A stretch of 64,000 bases of DNA from Bin80 sp965116685. Its GTDB lineage: Bacteria > Bacteroidota > Rhodothermia > Rhodothermales > Bin80. Location: positions 620,001 through 684,000 of the forward strand of contig OZ220707.1 of assembly GCA_965116685.1 (NCBI GenBank), given 5' to 3'. The notes below the pieces were generated by a model that was not told where the DNA came from, searched no databases, and worked only from the letters and a program-made list of their open reading frames with translations. A program made the translations under genes and the position numbers. This document shows positions 25,533 to 34,715 of this stretch, in pieces (within the stretch, counting starts at the first letter, position 1; each line of letters opens with the position of its first letter).

Positions 25533-26411
25533 ATGGCATCCTTCCCCTTCTTCCAGGTTGATGCATTTACGGATAGACCACTGAGTGGGAATCCCTGTGC
25601 GATTGTGATGGATGCGGATTCGCTTACGAGCGAGCAAATGCAGGCCATCGCACGCGAACAAAATCTCTCAGAAACTGCATTTATTCTGCATTCTGATCAG
25701 GCGAATGTGCGTGCCCGCTACTTCACACCGTCCGAAGAAATTCCGCTTGCTGGTCATCCTACGATTGCGTCGGTCCACCTTCTCGTAGAATGCAGGCGCA
25801 TCTCCCTGACGGGGCCCGTAACCACGATTGCACTGGAGCTTGAAGCGGGGATTATCTCTGTTGATATTCTGACTGCTTTCGGAAAAGCGAATGAGATTGT
25901 AATGACACAGTTGAAGCCGCAATTCCTGTCTCTGGTACCTCATGATCGAGTTGTATCTGCATTTGGCTTATCAAAAGATGAACTCATTCCTGAAAAACCG
26001 ATCCAAATCGTCAGTACTGGTACCCCGCAATTGATGGTACCTGTGCGAGATGTTGATTGTCTCCGGGGAATTCGGGTAGATGCGGCTTTGCTCACCCAAC
26101 TTCGCCGTGAGTTCGATTTTTTCAGTGCGCACCTGTTTGCCATAAACAACGCAGAGACCTTTGCCCGTCATTTTGCCAGCCCACCCGATGTATTTGAGGA
26201 TCCCTTTACCGGAAGTGCCACCGGCGGGATGGGAGCCTATCTATGGCGTTATGACCTTATCAAAGCCCCCACCTTTATTGCGCGCCAGGGAGACTGGATG
26301 CACCGACCGGGCCAAGCCCGCGTGACGATGGTCGGTCCGCGTACAGATATTACTTGCGTTCAGGTTGCGGGACAGGCGGTAACAGTGATTGCCGGCACAC
26401 TTAATATTTAA
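25533..26411 (+). CDS. PhzF family isomerase-like protein
   Basis: This is a 292-residue PhzF/YddE-family protein. The family glutamate lies in REQNLSETAFI, and GNPCAIVMDAD, IPLAGHPTIAS and a C-terminal EDPFTGSATGGMGAYLW complete the pattern. Members isomerise small metabolites, but specificity cannot be told from sequence. No phenazine genes are nearby. It is followed 12 bases downstream by a PLP enzyme gene on the same strand, probably in one transcript. Confidence 0.9.
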   Translation: MASFPFFQVDAFTDRPLSGNPCAIVMDADSLTSEQMQAIAREQNLSETAFILHSDQANVRARYFTPSEEIPLAGHPTIASVHLLVECRRISLTGPVTTIALELEAGIISVDILTAFGKANEIVMTQLKPQFLSLVPHDRVVSAFGLSKDELIPEKPIQIVSTGTPQLMVPVRDVDCLRGIRVDAALLTQLRREFDFFSAHLFAINNAETFARHFASPPDVFEDPFTGSATGGMGAYLWRYDLIKAPTFIARQGDWMHRPGQARVTMVGPRTDITCVQVAGQAVTVIAGTLNI

Positions 26412-26423
26412 TCAAAATGAATC

Positions 26424-27554
26424 ATGACTCAAGCGATTGATACTCAACTTATTCATGCAGGAGAAGAGCACCATATTGAGGGGGCAATCCGTATGCCGAT
26501 TTTTCAAACGGCCATGTTTGAGCACGACAATTCTCCCCTGAGGTACATCCGCTACAATAACACGCCAAATCAAATCGTACTCAATCGGAAACTTGCAATT
26601 TTGGAGGGAGCCGAGGAGGCATTGGTCACCGGTAGCGGAATGGCTGCAATCAGTGGTGCACTCCTTACCGCACTTAAGCCAGGGGATCACCTCCTTGCAC
26701 AAGACTCCCTTTATGGAGGCACCCATAAATTCGTTCGTACGATACTGGCGGAACTCGGGGTCAGCGTCTCCTTTTTTGATGCGGATACCCCTGAAACCTG
26801 GAACTCTTTGTTGCAGACCAATACTCGTGCAATCTATGTTGAATCCATCACCAATCCCCTGGTCCATGTTTGTGATTTGGACGAGATCGTTGCGTTTGCC
26901 CAGGCAAACAAATTGATCTCCTTGATTGACAATACCTTTGCGACACCGTTCAATTACCGGGCAGCAGCCGCAGGATTTGACTTTTCACTCCACAGTGCGA
27001 CGAAATATCTCAACGGACATTCCGATGTTGTAGCCGGTGTCATCACTGGAAAAGGAGATTGGGTGCGCAGGGCCGGGAAAAATTTGGCGCAGCTCGGAGG
27101 TTCACTGGACCCTCATGCCTGCTTTTTACTCCATAGAGGCGTCCAAACCCTGGCCTTGCGAATGAGGCAACATAATGCCACCGCGCATGCTCTAGCGGAA
27201 TTTCTTGATTCCAAAAATGAGATTTCACAGGTCTACTATCCTGGTCTGAGTTCTCACCCACAACATGAGCGGGCTGCCCGCTTATTTGAAGGTTTTAGCG
27301 GAATGTTAAGCATTGAACTGAAAGGGGGCTTGGGAGCCACAGAAAAGCTGATGAACCGCCTCCAGATCCCCGTATATGCACCAAGCCTCGGAGGCATTGA
27401 ATCTCTGATGACCCGCCCGGCAATCAGTTCACACGCAGGATTGACACCGGAGGAGCGCAAAGCGGCGGGAATTCGAGATTTCCTTTTAAGGATTTCTGTA
27501 GGGATTGAGGACTGCCAGGATCTGATTAATGATTTCGAGCAAGCTCTAAATTAG
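26424..27554 (+). CDS. Cys/Met metabolism PLP-dependent enzyme (cystathionine gamma-synthase/lyase type)
   Basis: The 376-residue enzyme has PLP lysine 194 in HSATKYLNGHSDVVAG and further family motifs: GSGMAAISGALL, YVESITNPLVHVCDL and IDNTFATPFNYRAAAAG. It may act as cystathionine gamma-synthase, gamma-lyase or a methionine gamma-lyase; motifs do not separate these. It is cytoplasmic and follows the phzF-like gene. Two overlapping hairpins lie just downstream. Confidence 0.9.
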   Translation: MTQAIDTQLIHAGEEHHIEGAIRMPIFQTAMFEHDNSPLRYIRYNNTPNQIVLNRKLAILEGAEEALVTGSGMAAISGALLTALKPGDHLLAQDSLYGGTHKFVRTILAELGVSVSFFDADTPETWNSLLQTNTRAIYVESITNPLVHVCDLDEIVAFAQANKLISLIDNTFATPFNYRAAAAGFDFSLHSATKYLNGHSDVVAGVITGKGDWVRRAGKNLAQLGGSLDPHACFLLHRGVQTLALRMRQHNATAHALAEFLDSKNEISQVYYPGLSSHPQHERAARLFEGFSGMLSIELKGGLGATEKLMNRLQIPVYAPSLGGIESLMTRPAISSHAGLTPEERKAAGIRDFLLRISVGIEDCQDLINDFEQALN

Positions 27555-27614
27555 CCGGGCATGACGGAAGCGGGGGACTTTCTCGCATATGTACGCCACC
27601 CATGCCGACCGACC

Positions 27615-27693
27615 GATAACCCTGGCACCTGTTGATGTTTTCACATTCCAGGGTTATCAGAATTGATGAATCAATGATGCATCAATTCTGATA
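27615..27693. terminator. Two overlapping inverted repeats between convergent genes
   Basis: Hairpin 1 pairs GATAACCCTGG (27615-27625) with CCAGGGTTATC (27648-27658). Hairpin 2 pairs TATCAGAATTGATG (from 27655) with its complement ending at 27693, which includes the stop codon region of the minus-strand gene. The right arm of hairpin 1 overlaps the left arm of hairpin 2, so only one can form at a time. Likely a bidirectional terminator; there is no long T-run. Confidence 0.5.
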
Positions 27694-27960
27694 CCAGCCC
27701 GGTATAGATTCTTCCTCTACAACCTGCAGATCCTGAATTGCAAACCATCCCTCATTTTCGACCCCACCACTGTTTGTATATGTGGTAGATTCCCCTTCCA
27801 AAACTTCAATGTCCACCACAAATGCCAGATCTTTTTTCATGCCGGGAGCAACTTCCACTTTGGAAGCCACATCTGCCACACGACCGATAATCGCTCCGAT
27901 CATTATTCCGTCGCGCGTGTACAGATGCACACGAACCTGCTTGCCCATTAAATGATACAT
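27682..27960 (-). CDS. Hypothetical protein
   Basis: This is a 92-residue soluble protein with a beta-rich pattern, no signal peptide and an acidic C-terminal half. I recognise no family. It lies ten bases downstream of a lipoprotein gene on the same strand and is probably co-transcribed with it. The start MYHLMGKQVRVHLYTRDG suggests a small SH3- or OB-like barrel, but that is only an impression. Confidence 0.6.
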   Translation of the reverse strand: MYHLMGKQVRVHLYTRDGIMIGAIIGRVADVASKVEVAPGMKKDLAFVVDIEVLEGESTTYTNSGGVENEGWFAIQDLQVVEEESIPGWYQN

Positions 27961-27970
27961 CGTCTGAACC

Positions 27971-28381
27971 TTATTCGTCTGAACGAGCTGCCATCAACGG
28001 CATGTCCATCCCAAACTGAACGACATGCAGCGTCCCGTTCAACCCCTCTTCACCAAGTACCAAGGAAACATTCATGGTTCCAAACTCGGGGTTGTCAAAC
28101 GAAAAAGACAGGGTTTGTGTCTCCTCATTAAACTCCACTAAATCTGCACTGGTAGCTGCCTCAGGATTATCCTTCTGGCTTTCTTCCAATAACGAAACCT
28201 CCAAGCCTGAATCTCCCTGGACGATTATCAGTGTACCCGTATAAATCCCCTGGGGAGAGTCGATACTGTAATTCCAGTCGCCCGCAACCGGGCTGACCTC
28301 CGAGGATAGTCCTCCAGTAGAGGCACATCCGCCAAGCAACAGAACCAAAAAGAGGGCGAATAAAGTATATCTATACTGCAT
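27971..28381 (-). CDS. Lipoprotein, hypothetical
   Basis: This 136-residue protein has a lipoprotein signal (LFALFLVLLLGGCAS; lipobox LGGC). The mature part is beta-rich, with repeated glycine and acidic turns (GDWNYSIDSPQGIYTGTLI). Such small barrels occur often in Bacteroidota as secreted lipoproteins of unknown role. It is downstream of the two Gfo/Idh genes and upstream of the 92-residue gene. Confidence 0.72.
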   Translation of the reverse strand: MQYRYTLFALFLVLLLGGCASTGGLSSEVSPVAGDWNYSIDSPQGIYTGTLIIVQGDSGLEVSLLEESQKDNPEAATSADLVEFNEETQTLSFSFDNPEFGTMNVSLVLGEEGLNGTLHVVQFGMDMPLMAARSDE

Positions 28382-28410
28382 AGTTACGTACTTTAAGTTA
28401 ATGTATTTGT

Positions 28411-29736
28411 TTAAGGTCGAACCACACGGGGCTTGAGAGAAGTCAACGATTCAATGCGCACGGGCTCCCCTGTTTTTACACTCTCTCTCGCCGCAACTCC
28501 AATCAGAACCGACATTGCACCATCTCTGGAACCCGCTGACTGGCGATAAGGATCTGGAGTATCTTCACCTTTGAAGATGTGGTCTTGTAACCTTCGATCC
28601 CCCCCGCCATGCCCACCACCGCCATGTGGGATTTGGATCAATTCAGTCTGTCCAAAATTATCCGTCATTCGAAGCTCATCAAAGGATTCTCCTTCCCAGG
28701 GCTGACGTTCCTTGATCCAAGCTTCCAGTCTCCCCTCCGTGCCATTAAATGCAATCCGGTACCCTTCATAAGGGGAATAGGTTGTACATGAGTAACTGAC
28801 ATGGACTCCATTTGCATACTGAATCTGTGCACTCATCTTGTCATAGATGTCAATCTCTTCACTCCACACGCATCCATCCCGTAGATAGCCGTCATGGTGT
28901 TCATGAGCAACATAAAGATTCATCGAGCTCTCACTCTCTGTAATATCCCAGTAGTGCTTGCACTTGGAAGCATGTGGGCAACCTCGACAATTTGTGTGAC
29001 GAAATTCATTGTTATGCCCATAATATTCAAGATCTCCGTACGCAAAAACTTCTTCCGGCTCCGATTCCAGCCACCAGTTTAATAAGTCGAAGTGATGCGT
29101 TGCCTTATGTACAAACAGCGTCCCCCCAAACCGCTCCTTTCCATGCCAACGCCGAAAGTAGGACGCCCCATGATATACATCCAGATACCAGTGAAAATCT
29201 ACCGAGGTAACCTTACCAATCCGATTATTCATCAGGACCTCTTTCATCGCCTGACGGTGCGGAGAATACCGATAGTTAAATGTGACCGTTACATTCTTGC
29301 GTGTGAGTGCCTGTGTATCAAGAATTGCCTGACACTTCTGAGCATCCGTAGTCATTGGCTTTTCCGTAACAACATCACAACCGAACTCCATTGCCCGAAT
29401 GATAAACTGGTGATGTGCGGAATCCACTGTAGTTACAATCACCGTATCAGGACTAGTTACACGGATCATCTCATCAAAATCCGTAAACGTTGGGCAACTG
29501 GCTCCCATGTATTGCTTCACATACTCCAGCCGCCCGGGATTATGATCACACAAGCCGACATATTCAACCTCATCTGCATAATCACGAATCAGGTTCCGCC
29601 CCCACATCGTACTCCCACGAATTCCTGTCCCTACCAAGGCAACCTTCATACGTTGAGGTTTTTTGGTCTCAGGTCTAACAAACAGCCCAGCTGCCGCGGC
29701 GGTACTACCGGTCCGAATAAAATCACGTCGATTCAT
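28411..29736 (-). CDS. Gfo/Idh/MocA family oxidoreductase with Tat-like leader (A)
   Basis: The predicted NAD(P)-dependent sugar or inositol dehydrogenase is 441 residues from ATG 29736. The N-terminus MNRRDFIRTGSTAAAAGLF is a twin-arginine-type leader, suggesting export already folded. The Rossmann motif (ALVGTGIRGS), the EKPMTTDAQ motif and a substrate domain are present. An unusual cysteine group, CRGCPHASKCKHYW, could bind a metal. The start follows the stop of the second oxidoreductase by 20 bases. The substrate is unknown; glycoside or polyol oxidation is likely. Confidence 0.87.
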   Translation of the reverse strand: MNRRDFIRTGSTAAAAGLFVRPETKKPQRMKVALVGTGIRGSTMWGRNLIRDYADEVEYVGLCDHNPGRLEYVKQYMGASCPTFTDFDEMIRVTSPDTVIVTTVDSAHHQFIIRAMEFGCDVVTEKPMTTDAQKCQAILDTQALTRKNVTVTFNYRYSPHRQAMKEVLMNNRIGKVTSVDFHWYLDVYHGASYFRRWHGKERFGGTLFVHKATHHFDLLNWWLESEPEEVFAYGDLEYYGHNNEFRHTNCRGCPHASKCKHYWDITESESSMNLYVAHEHHDGYLRDGCVWSEEIDIYDKMSAQIQYANGVHVSYSCTTYSPYEGYRIAFNGTEGRLEAWIKERQPWEGESFDELRMTDNFGQTELIQIPHGGGGHGGGDRRLQDHIFKGEDTPDPYRQSAGSRDGAMSVLIGVAARESVKTGEPVRIESLTSLKPRVVRP

Positions 29737-29756
29737 TTCTTCGCTGGTTGAAAGGA

Positions 29757-31079
29757 TCACTCCTTGAGTTCCCAGCCCGGCTCATATTCCCGTCCCCACA
29801 TACTCATTGCCTCATCATCATCCAAAATATGACCGTTCGCCGGATCACAGTGAAGTGTATGTCCAGTTTCCTGAGCAATATTACCTAAGTGACACAGCAG
29901 TGTGCTCTTGTGCCCCTCATCAATGGGAGAATTCTGTGGGACTCCATCCCGAATGACTTGAAGCATATTTGCGATATGTCGATCAGTGAGCCCTCCACCG
30001 CCTCGAATATCCAACGTTGCTTCACCTGTTATCCGTGATCGTTTCCATACCTCCCGGTTATCCTGATCGTAGACAGTATAGCCATCACGGTCAATAATTG
30101 CCGTTCCTTGCTCACCGTGAATGGATGCACCCCGCCCCCGACCCTCAACAGGATAGGGATTACAGCTCCGACCATCCCATGTAATAGTTTTGCCCCCCTC
30201 AAAGTCAAACGATGCAATTTGAGTATCATAAAATTCCCAATCGTCATCGTAGCGATGCCGTCCCCCGGAAGATGTAACTCTGATGGGATAATCAACGCCG
30301 AGGGCCCAACGGCAGATATCAATCTCGTGCGTCCCATTGTTACAGATCTCACCGGTCCCCCAGTGCCAGAACCAATGCCAGTTGTAATGAATCAAGTTGT
30401 CCCTGTACGATACTCTTGGAGCGGGGCCCTGCCATAAGTCATAGTTCAGCCAACCGGGGATCTCAGCAGGTTGGCCTCGGCCAATGGGCCCGCGGCTGTT
30501 GGCATACCACGCCCGGCCATAATAAGGGCGTCCGATGATCCCCTGCCGAATCGCATCAATGATCTGCGCAGATTCTACGGAAGCACGCTGCTGATTCCCC
30601 ATCTGCACAACGCGATCATAGCGCGCTTGGGCCCGCATCAGCATCTCCCCTTCCTCGGGATTATAACTGCATGGCTTTTCCACATATACATGCTTGCCGG
30701 CTTGGAGCGCCATAATTGCGGCGGGGGCATGCCAGTGATCTGGCGCGGCAATGACAAGAATGTCTATATCAGGGTTGTCCAGCACTTCACGTAGATCCTC
30801 TACCCCAGTCGGGACACTGCCACCATTGGCTTCGGTAACCTCTGGAATAGATCTTGCGATCGCACGCTCATCCACATCACAAATGTGCGTGACTTCACAA
30901 CCCTCCGCCTTTGCGAATGAAGTGGCAAGTACTCCACCTCGGCTGTGAACTCCCATCACGGCAGCTGTCAGCCGATTTGAGGGTGCGGCCAGACCTCGTG
31001 CAGCACCAAGGAGAGTCGCTCCGGCCACACCGGCAGAAGCGGTTTTTATAAATGTTCGGCGATTGGGAAATCTGTTCAT
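29757..31079 (-). CDS. Gfo/Idh/MocA family oxidoreductase with Tat-like leader (B)
   Basis: This 440-residue protein starts MNRFPNRRTFIKTASAGVAG, a twin-arginine signal. APDHWHAPAAIMALQAGKHVYVEKP is the classical Gfo/Idh/MocA motif, and GWLNYDLWQGPAPRVSYRD and HNGTHEID-like segments match family members found in marine Bacteroidota and Planctomycetota. It probably oxidises a sugar derivative in the periplasm with bound NAD(H) or NADP(H). It is upstream of oxidoreductase A in one operon. Confidence 0.88.
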   Translation of the reverse strand: MNRFPNRRTFIKTASAGVAGATLLGAARGLAAPSNRLTAAVMGVHSRGGVLATSFAKAEGCEVTHICDVDERAIARSIPEVTEANGGSVPTGVEDLREVLDNPDIDILVIAAPDHWHAPAAIMALQAGKHVYVEKPCSYNPEEGEMLMRAQARYDRVVQMGNQQRASVESAQIIDAIRQGIIGRPYYGRAWYANSRGPIGRGQPAEIPGWLNYDLWQGPAPRVSYRDNLIHYNWHWFWHWGTGEICNNGTHEIDICRWALGVDYPIRVTSSGGRHRYDDDWEFYDTQIASFDFEGGKTITWDGRSCNPYPVEGRGRGASIHGEQGTAIIDRDGYTVYDQDNREVWKRSRITGEATLDIRGGGGLTDRHIANMLQVIRDGVPQNSPIDEGHKSTLLCHLGNIAQETGHTLHCDPANGHILDDDEAMSMWGREYEPGWELKE

Positions 31080-31139
31080 GCGTCATAATTGTTTGATTCA
31101 AAAACAATTTACAACGCAGGCCCATACAAATCGAAATAA

Positions 31140-33452
31140 TTATCTACGAAAAAAGTATTGAACCTTGAAAAATATCTGGCGACTGCTCTGCCGAAAATAC
31201 TTTTCAACCCCCTGTGTGCGGCTGAACTGATCAAAATCATGCGTTGACCCCACATGTAGTGCAGTGAACGCATTGATCTTGTAGGTTAATAATGGATCAA
31301 TTTCCAGGGACTTCGAGAAGTCGCTGTATTGCACGATCGTGCGCAAGAAAAAGTAGCGACTGAACTGGTATTTCACCCGTGTACGTGCAATGTAGCCACT
31401 GAAAAAATCTTCGCCTGTCTCCTTATCTGAAAGCCGTGAATAGGAGAATTGCGGTTGAATGGACATCCGTTGCGTCGGGCGCAGCGTCCCCCATGCACTG
31501 ACTTCCAGGCTATTCCCAATTTCCGGTTCATCAAGAAAGCGGGCGATGGACTCCCCGACCCCTGCCTCTACTCCCAGACTGATCCTCTTACTGAAATTGC
31601 TGAAAACCATCGCATTCAATCTGGTCATCGCATCAAACTGGGTACCCGCAAAATTCTCCTCCCGGTACCACCAGTTAATTTGAATATTCGTTTGCCGTTT
31701 AAGCTGGACAAATACCGAAGGGCGAAGGAAAAAGTTTTTTTGCAGGCCATCAAAATTCCAACTGGCACCCACCAACACATTCGGTCGAATCCGATCAACA
31801 AATCCCAGTACCTTTTCAGGGTAGATCGTTACGCCCTGCCAAAGGTACGCGGACTGGTCGTTATTCTGGCGAACGAAGCCATTGTCTGCCCGAAATGTTG
31901 GGCTCAACGCTTCATAACCCCCTTGGAATGACCAGTGTCGTGCTCCCCGATCAAGCTCAACCCTCGTAGCATACCCACTAAACGACTCACCATCCAACGC
32001 ACCGGTGTATCCCTTCTTCCCAAATGTAATGTCCCCCACATCCTTGCTCATTTCTTTATCCGTGGGCTCAACGCTGTTGCTGTACACGAATTGGCCACTG
32101 AGCGTATACTTTTGCAAAAATCTTGCAGCTGCATCAACACTGACGGTTGACCCTGATCCACCTTCATCCAATCTGCGATCCGTTACGAGTGCCCCAACGA
32201 AGGAATCATTATTGAAATTATGCCGCACCCGTAAGATATTGGAAACACTGCGCCCCCCTTCCAGCACACGGCTCTCCTCCTCAAAGGGCAATAGAAGTGG
32301 TGAGTTATTATCTCTTGCGCCGATGTACGCCACATCCACAGACCCAAACCGTCCTGTCATCTTGGCTGCTCCAATCGGATCATTAATGGATCGAGTATAG
32401 ACGGTCTGGATATCGGTGTCAAACAGACCCGACCCTTCCTGGAAAAATGGACGCCGCTCCTGAAAGAATAGTGCAAACGTTGAATTCACATCAATCTGTG
32501 CCTCATCCGATTCGATCTGGCTGAAATCCGGATTGACCGTGACATCCGCTGTGAGCTCAGACGTGATACCATACTTGAGATTCAATGACGGTTCAAGAGT
32601 TATGCGATCGTTCTTGAACCCGGAGGCGGGTACGCCCGCGTCCCGGAGTGCACCGACTCCTCCTCCAGTTAGGGAAGGTAGAATTTCGAGGTTGCGACCG
32701 GCTCTTACGCCGCGGATTCCGTTGATCTCGCCAAGCTGGCAACTCATACATGGATCATCCTGGTCAATCGCGGCCCAGGAGTATTGGTTCCTGCTCTCGC
32801 GGGGCCGGGTAATCCAGAGTGTTGCTCCCCAGGTTTGCGCATCTATACTTGGGAAGCGTAGACTCTTAAATGGAATCGCCATCTCAATCTGGTACCCATT
32901 TTCGGTGATCTGACCACTGGATCGAAACAGGATATCAAATCCATCATCCTCGTTATTCGGGGAAATAAACGAATCCGCCTGGATCCCAAGAGGGTTTGCT
33001 GCGATGAAATACATGCCTTGGCCATCACGATTCGGATCCAGTACAATTCCAGCATAATCGTCCTGCCAAATCTCATCACGGTCACTGAGATTGGCGCGAA
33101 TCTGACTCGGATCATCCACGACAATAATCCCCACATAGAGATAATCGTCATCGTACATGATCCTTCCACTCAATTCCACAGGAGGACGGCTCTGTTCATT
33201 CGGGAAAACTTCTGAGAAATTACTGACCAACACAGCATCGCTCCAGGCATCTTCATCCAATTGCCCGTCAACCCGTATTATTCCTTTTGCTCTGGTAACG
33301 GTTAAAGTCGGTTTAAAGCTGGGGCGGAATCCTTCAGAGGATACGGCTTCAGACTCGCTGGTTCCGTATTCTAAGTCTCCATTTTGGGATTGGGCCTGGG
33401 CGAGGGACACTAGACAGCCACATAATGCGGCAACTACGAATAATCGAAGCAT
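31140..33452 (-). CDS. DUF5916 outer-membrane protein with CBM9-like N-terminal domain
   Basis: This 770-residue protein has a signal peptide (LFVVAALCGCLVSLAQA). Residues ~45-230 resemble the carbohydrate-binding CBM9/DOMON-like domain (IRVDGQLDEDAWSDAVLV). The rest is a DUF5916-type outer-membrane beta-barrel with alternating aromatic strands and a C-terminal aromatic residue. It contains a short CMSC motif (DPCMSCQLGEI). Family members are common in Bacteroidota and of unclear function, possibly substrate binding or adhesion. It lies 60 bp upstream of the Tat oxidoreductase pair. Confidence 0.83.
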   Translation of the reverse strand: MLRLFVVAALCGCLVSLAQAQSQNGDLEYGTSESEAVSSEGFRPSFKPTLTVTRAKGIIRVDGQLDEDAWSDAVLVSNFSEVFPNEQSRPPVELSGRIMYDDDYLYVGIIVVDDPSQIRANLSDRDEIWQDDYAGIVLDPNRDGQGMYFIAANPLGIQADSFISPNNEDDGFDILFRSSGQITENGYQIEMAIPFKSLRFPSIDAQTWGATLWITRPRESRNQYSWAAIDQDDPCMSCQLGEINGIRGVRAGRNLEILPSLTGGGVGALRDAGVPASGFKNDRITLEPSLNLKYGITSELTADVTVNPDFSQIESDEAQIDVNSTFALFFQERRPFFQEGSGLFDTDIQTVYTRSINDPIGAAKMTGRFGSVDVAYIGARDNNSPLLLPFEEESRVLEGGRSVSNILRVRHNFNNDSFVGALVTDRRLDEGGSGSTVSVDAAARFLQKYTLSGQFVYSNSVEPTDKEMSKDVGDITFGKKGYTGALDGESFSGYATRVELDRGARHWSFQGGYEALSPTFRADNGFVRQNNDQSAYLWQGVTIYPEKVLGFVDRIRPNVLVGASWNFDGLQKNFFLRPSVFVQLKRQTNIQINWWYREENFAGTQFDAMTRLNAMVFSNFSKRISLGVEAGVGESIARFLDEPEIGNSLEVSAWGTLRPTQRMSIQPQFSYSRLSDKETGEDFFSGYIARTRVKYQFSRYFFLRTIVQYSDFSKSLEIDPLLTYKINAFTALHVGSTHDFDQFSRTQGVEKYFRQSSRQIFFKVQYFFRR

Positions 33453-33591
33453 AAATCAGATGGTTTGATCGTGAATATTATGCTTTTGCATTCCCAGGTA
33501 TACAAGAGCGTCTACCCACATTACGACAGCATTTGCCGTATTGTTACGGAAGATTCACATTTTCTATGGCCCAGATAGATCCAGAAAAATC

Positions 33592-34413
33592 ATGTTTGAA
33601 GATCAGGTTGTCTTAATTACAGGAGCTGCAAATGGAATTGGGCTCGCTGCTGCCCAACAGTTTGCCACCATGGGAGCGCGGGTATTCATCAATGATCTGG
33701 ATGCAGATGCATGCACATCTGCCGCACGTTCCATCCGGGAAGCTGGAAATACCGCATGGCCTTTACCCGGCGATGTAACGGATCCAAAAACTCCTGAACT
33801 ACTGATCCAACAGGTGCTTGAGCAATGCGGGCATCTCAATGTTCTGGTGAATAACGCCGGGTTTACCTGGGACGGGATGCTGCATAAGATGACCGACGAG
33901 CAGTGGCACCAAATTCAGGAGATTCACACGATGGCTCCCTTTCGTTTAATCCGTGCAATTGCACAAATATGGCGCCCCCTGGCAAAAGAAGAGATTCTAA
34001 CCGGTCACACTCATCCCCATCGATGTATTGTCAACGTGTCCTCAACCTCTGGACTGCATGGCAACATCGGACAGATCAACTATGCCACCGCCAAGATGGG
34101 CGTGATCGGCATGACAAAAACCATCGCCCGGGAATGGGGCATGTTTGGCATCCGATGCAACGCGGTTGCTTTCGGATTCATTGATACGAGGCTAACGCGT
34201 CCACTGGATGAAGGACACACGCTCACAATTGGAGGAAAGGAGATTGCACTCGGGATCCCCAAAAAAGTGAGAGAGGCCTCCTTTGCTGCGGTCCCCATGG
34301 GGAGGCCGGGGACGGCAGATGAAGCCGCCGCTGGCATTGTTCTTATGGCATCACCACTCGCCAGCTACATCACTGGACATACGCTGGAAGTGACGGGCGG
34401 ACTCGGAATCTGA
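33592..34413 (+). CDS. SDR family oxidoreductase (FabG-like)
   Basis: The 273-residue short-chain dehydrogenase has TGAANGIG as the nucleotide motif, NNAG in VNNAGFTWDG, a serine in VNVSSTSG and the active-site YATAKMG. ATG 33592 is preferred to the TTG at 33541 because the family starts at FEDQVVLITGA. An insertion near residues 130-150 makes it longer than FabG. It is likely a reductase of keto or hydroxyl groups; specificity is not assignable. It stands alone on the plus strand. Confidence 0.88.
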   Translation: MFEDQVVLITGAANGIGLAAAQQFATMGARVFINDLDADACTSAARSIREAGNTAWPLPGDVTDPKTPELLIQQVLEQCGHLNVLVNNAGFTWDGMLHKMTDEQWHQIQEIHTMAPFRLIRAIAQIWRPLAKEEILTGHTHPHRCIVNVSSTSGLHGNIGQINYATAKMGVIGMTKTIAREWGMFGIRCNAVAFGFIDTRLTRPLDEGHTLTIGGKEIALGIPKKVREASFAAVPMGRPGTADEAAAGIVLMASPLASYITGHTLEVTGGLGI

Positions 34414-34715
34414 TTCTCTGAATACACTCAGAGGAATCCCCGAGCTACCAGACAATAGTGACAAAATCGTACTCGTTTATAGGATCCCATTCCATGTTCC
34501 CGGCAGCATCTTGTTTCGTCGAGATTTTTTGGGAATCCTTGCTGCCGTAAAGCTTGAAATTCACCCCCTCCGTTTTATTCAACATAACACGGGATGGTCA
34601 GCGGGTACCCAAATTCAACCGGCAGATCCCTCTGGGATGCAGTTAGATCTTTTTGACGACTTGAAATAATACAGCCTTGCGCACCAACCACGACAAAGCC
34701 TTCCGGTAAACCAAG
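34414..34715. other. Intergenic, with a possible gene remnant
   Basis: A 46-codon minus-strand frame from ATG 34585 to the stop at 34445 gives a plausible protein tail (VNFKLYGSKDSQKI, then WDPINEYDFVTIVW). An upstream frame on the same strand also looks partly coding. Together they suggest the decayed end of an unrecognised gene. No terminator was seen. Confidence 0.3.
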
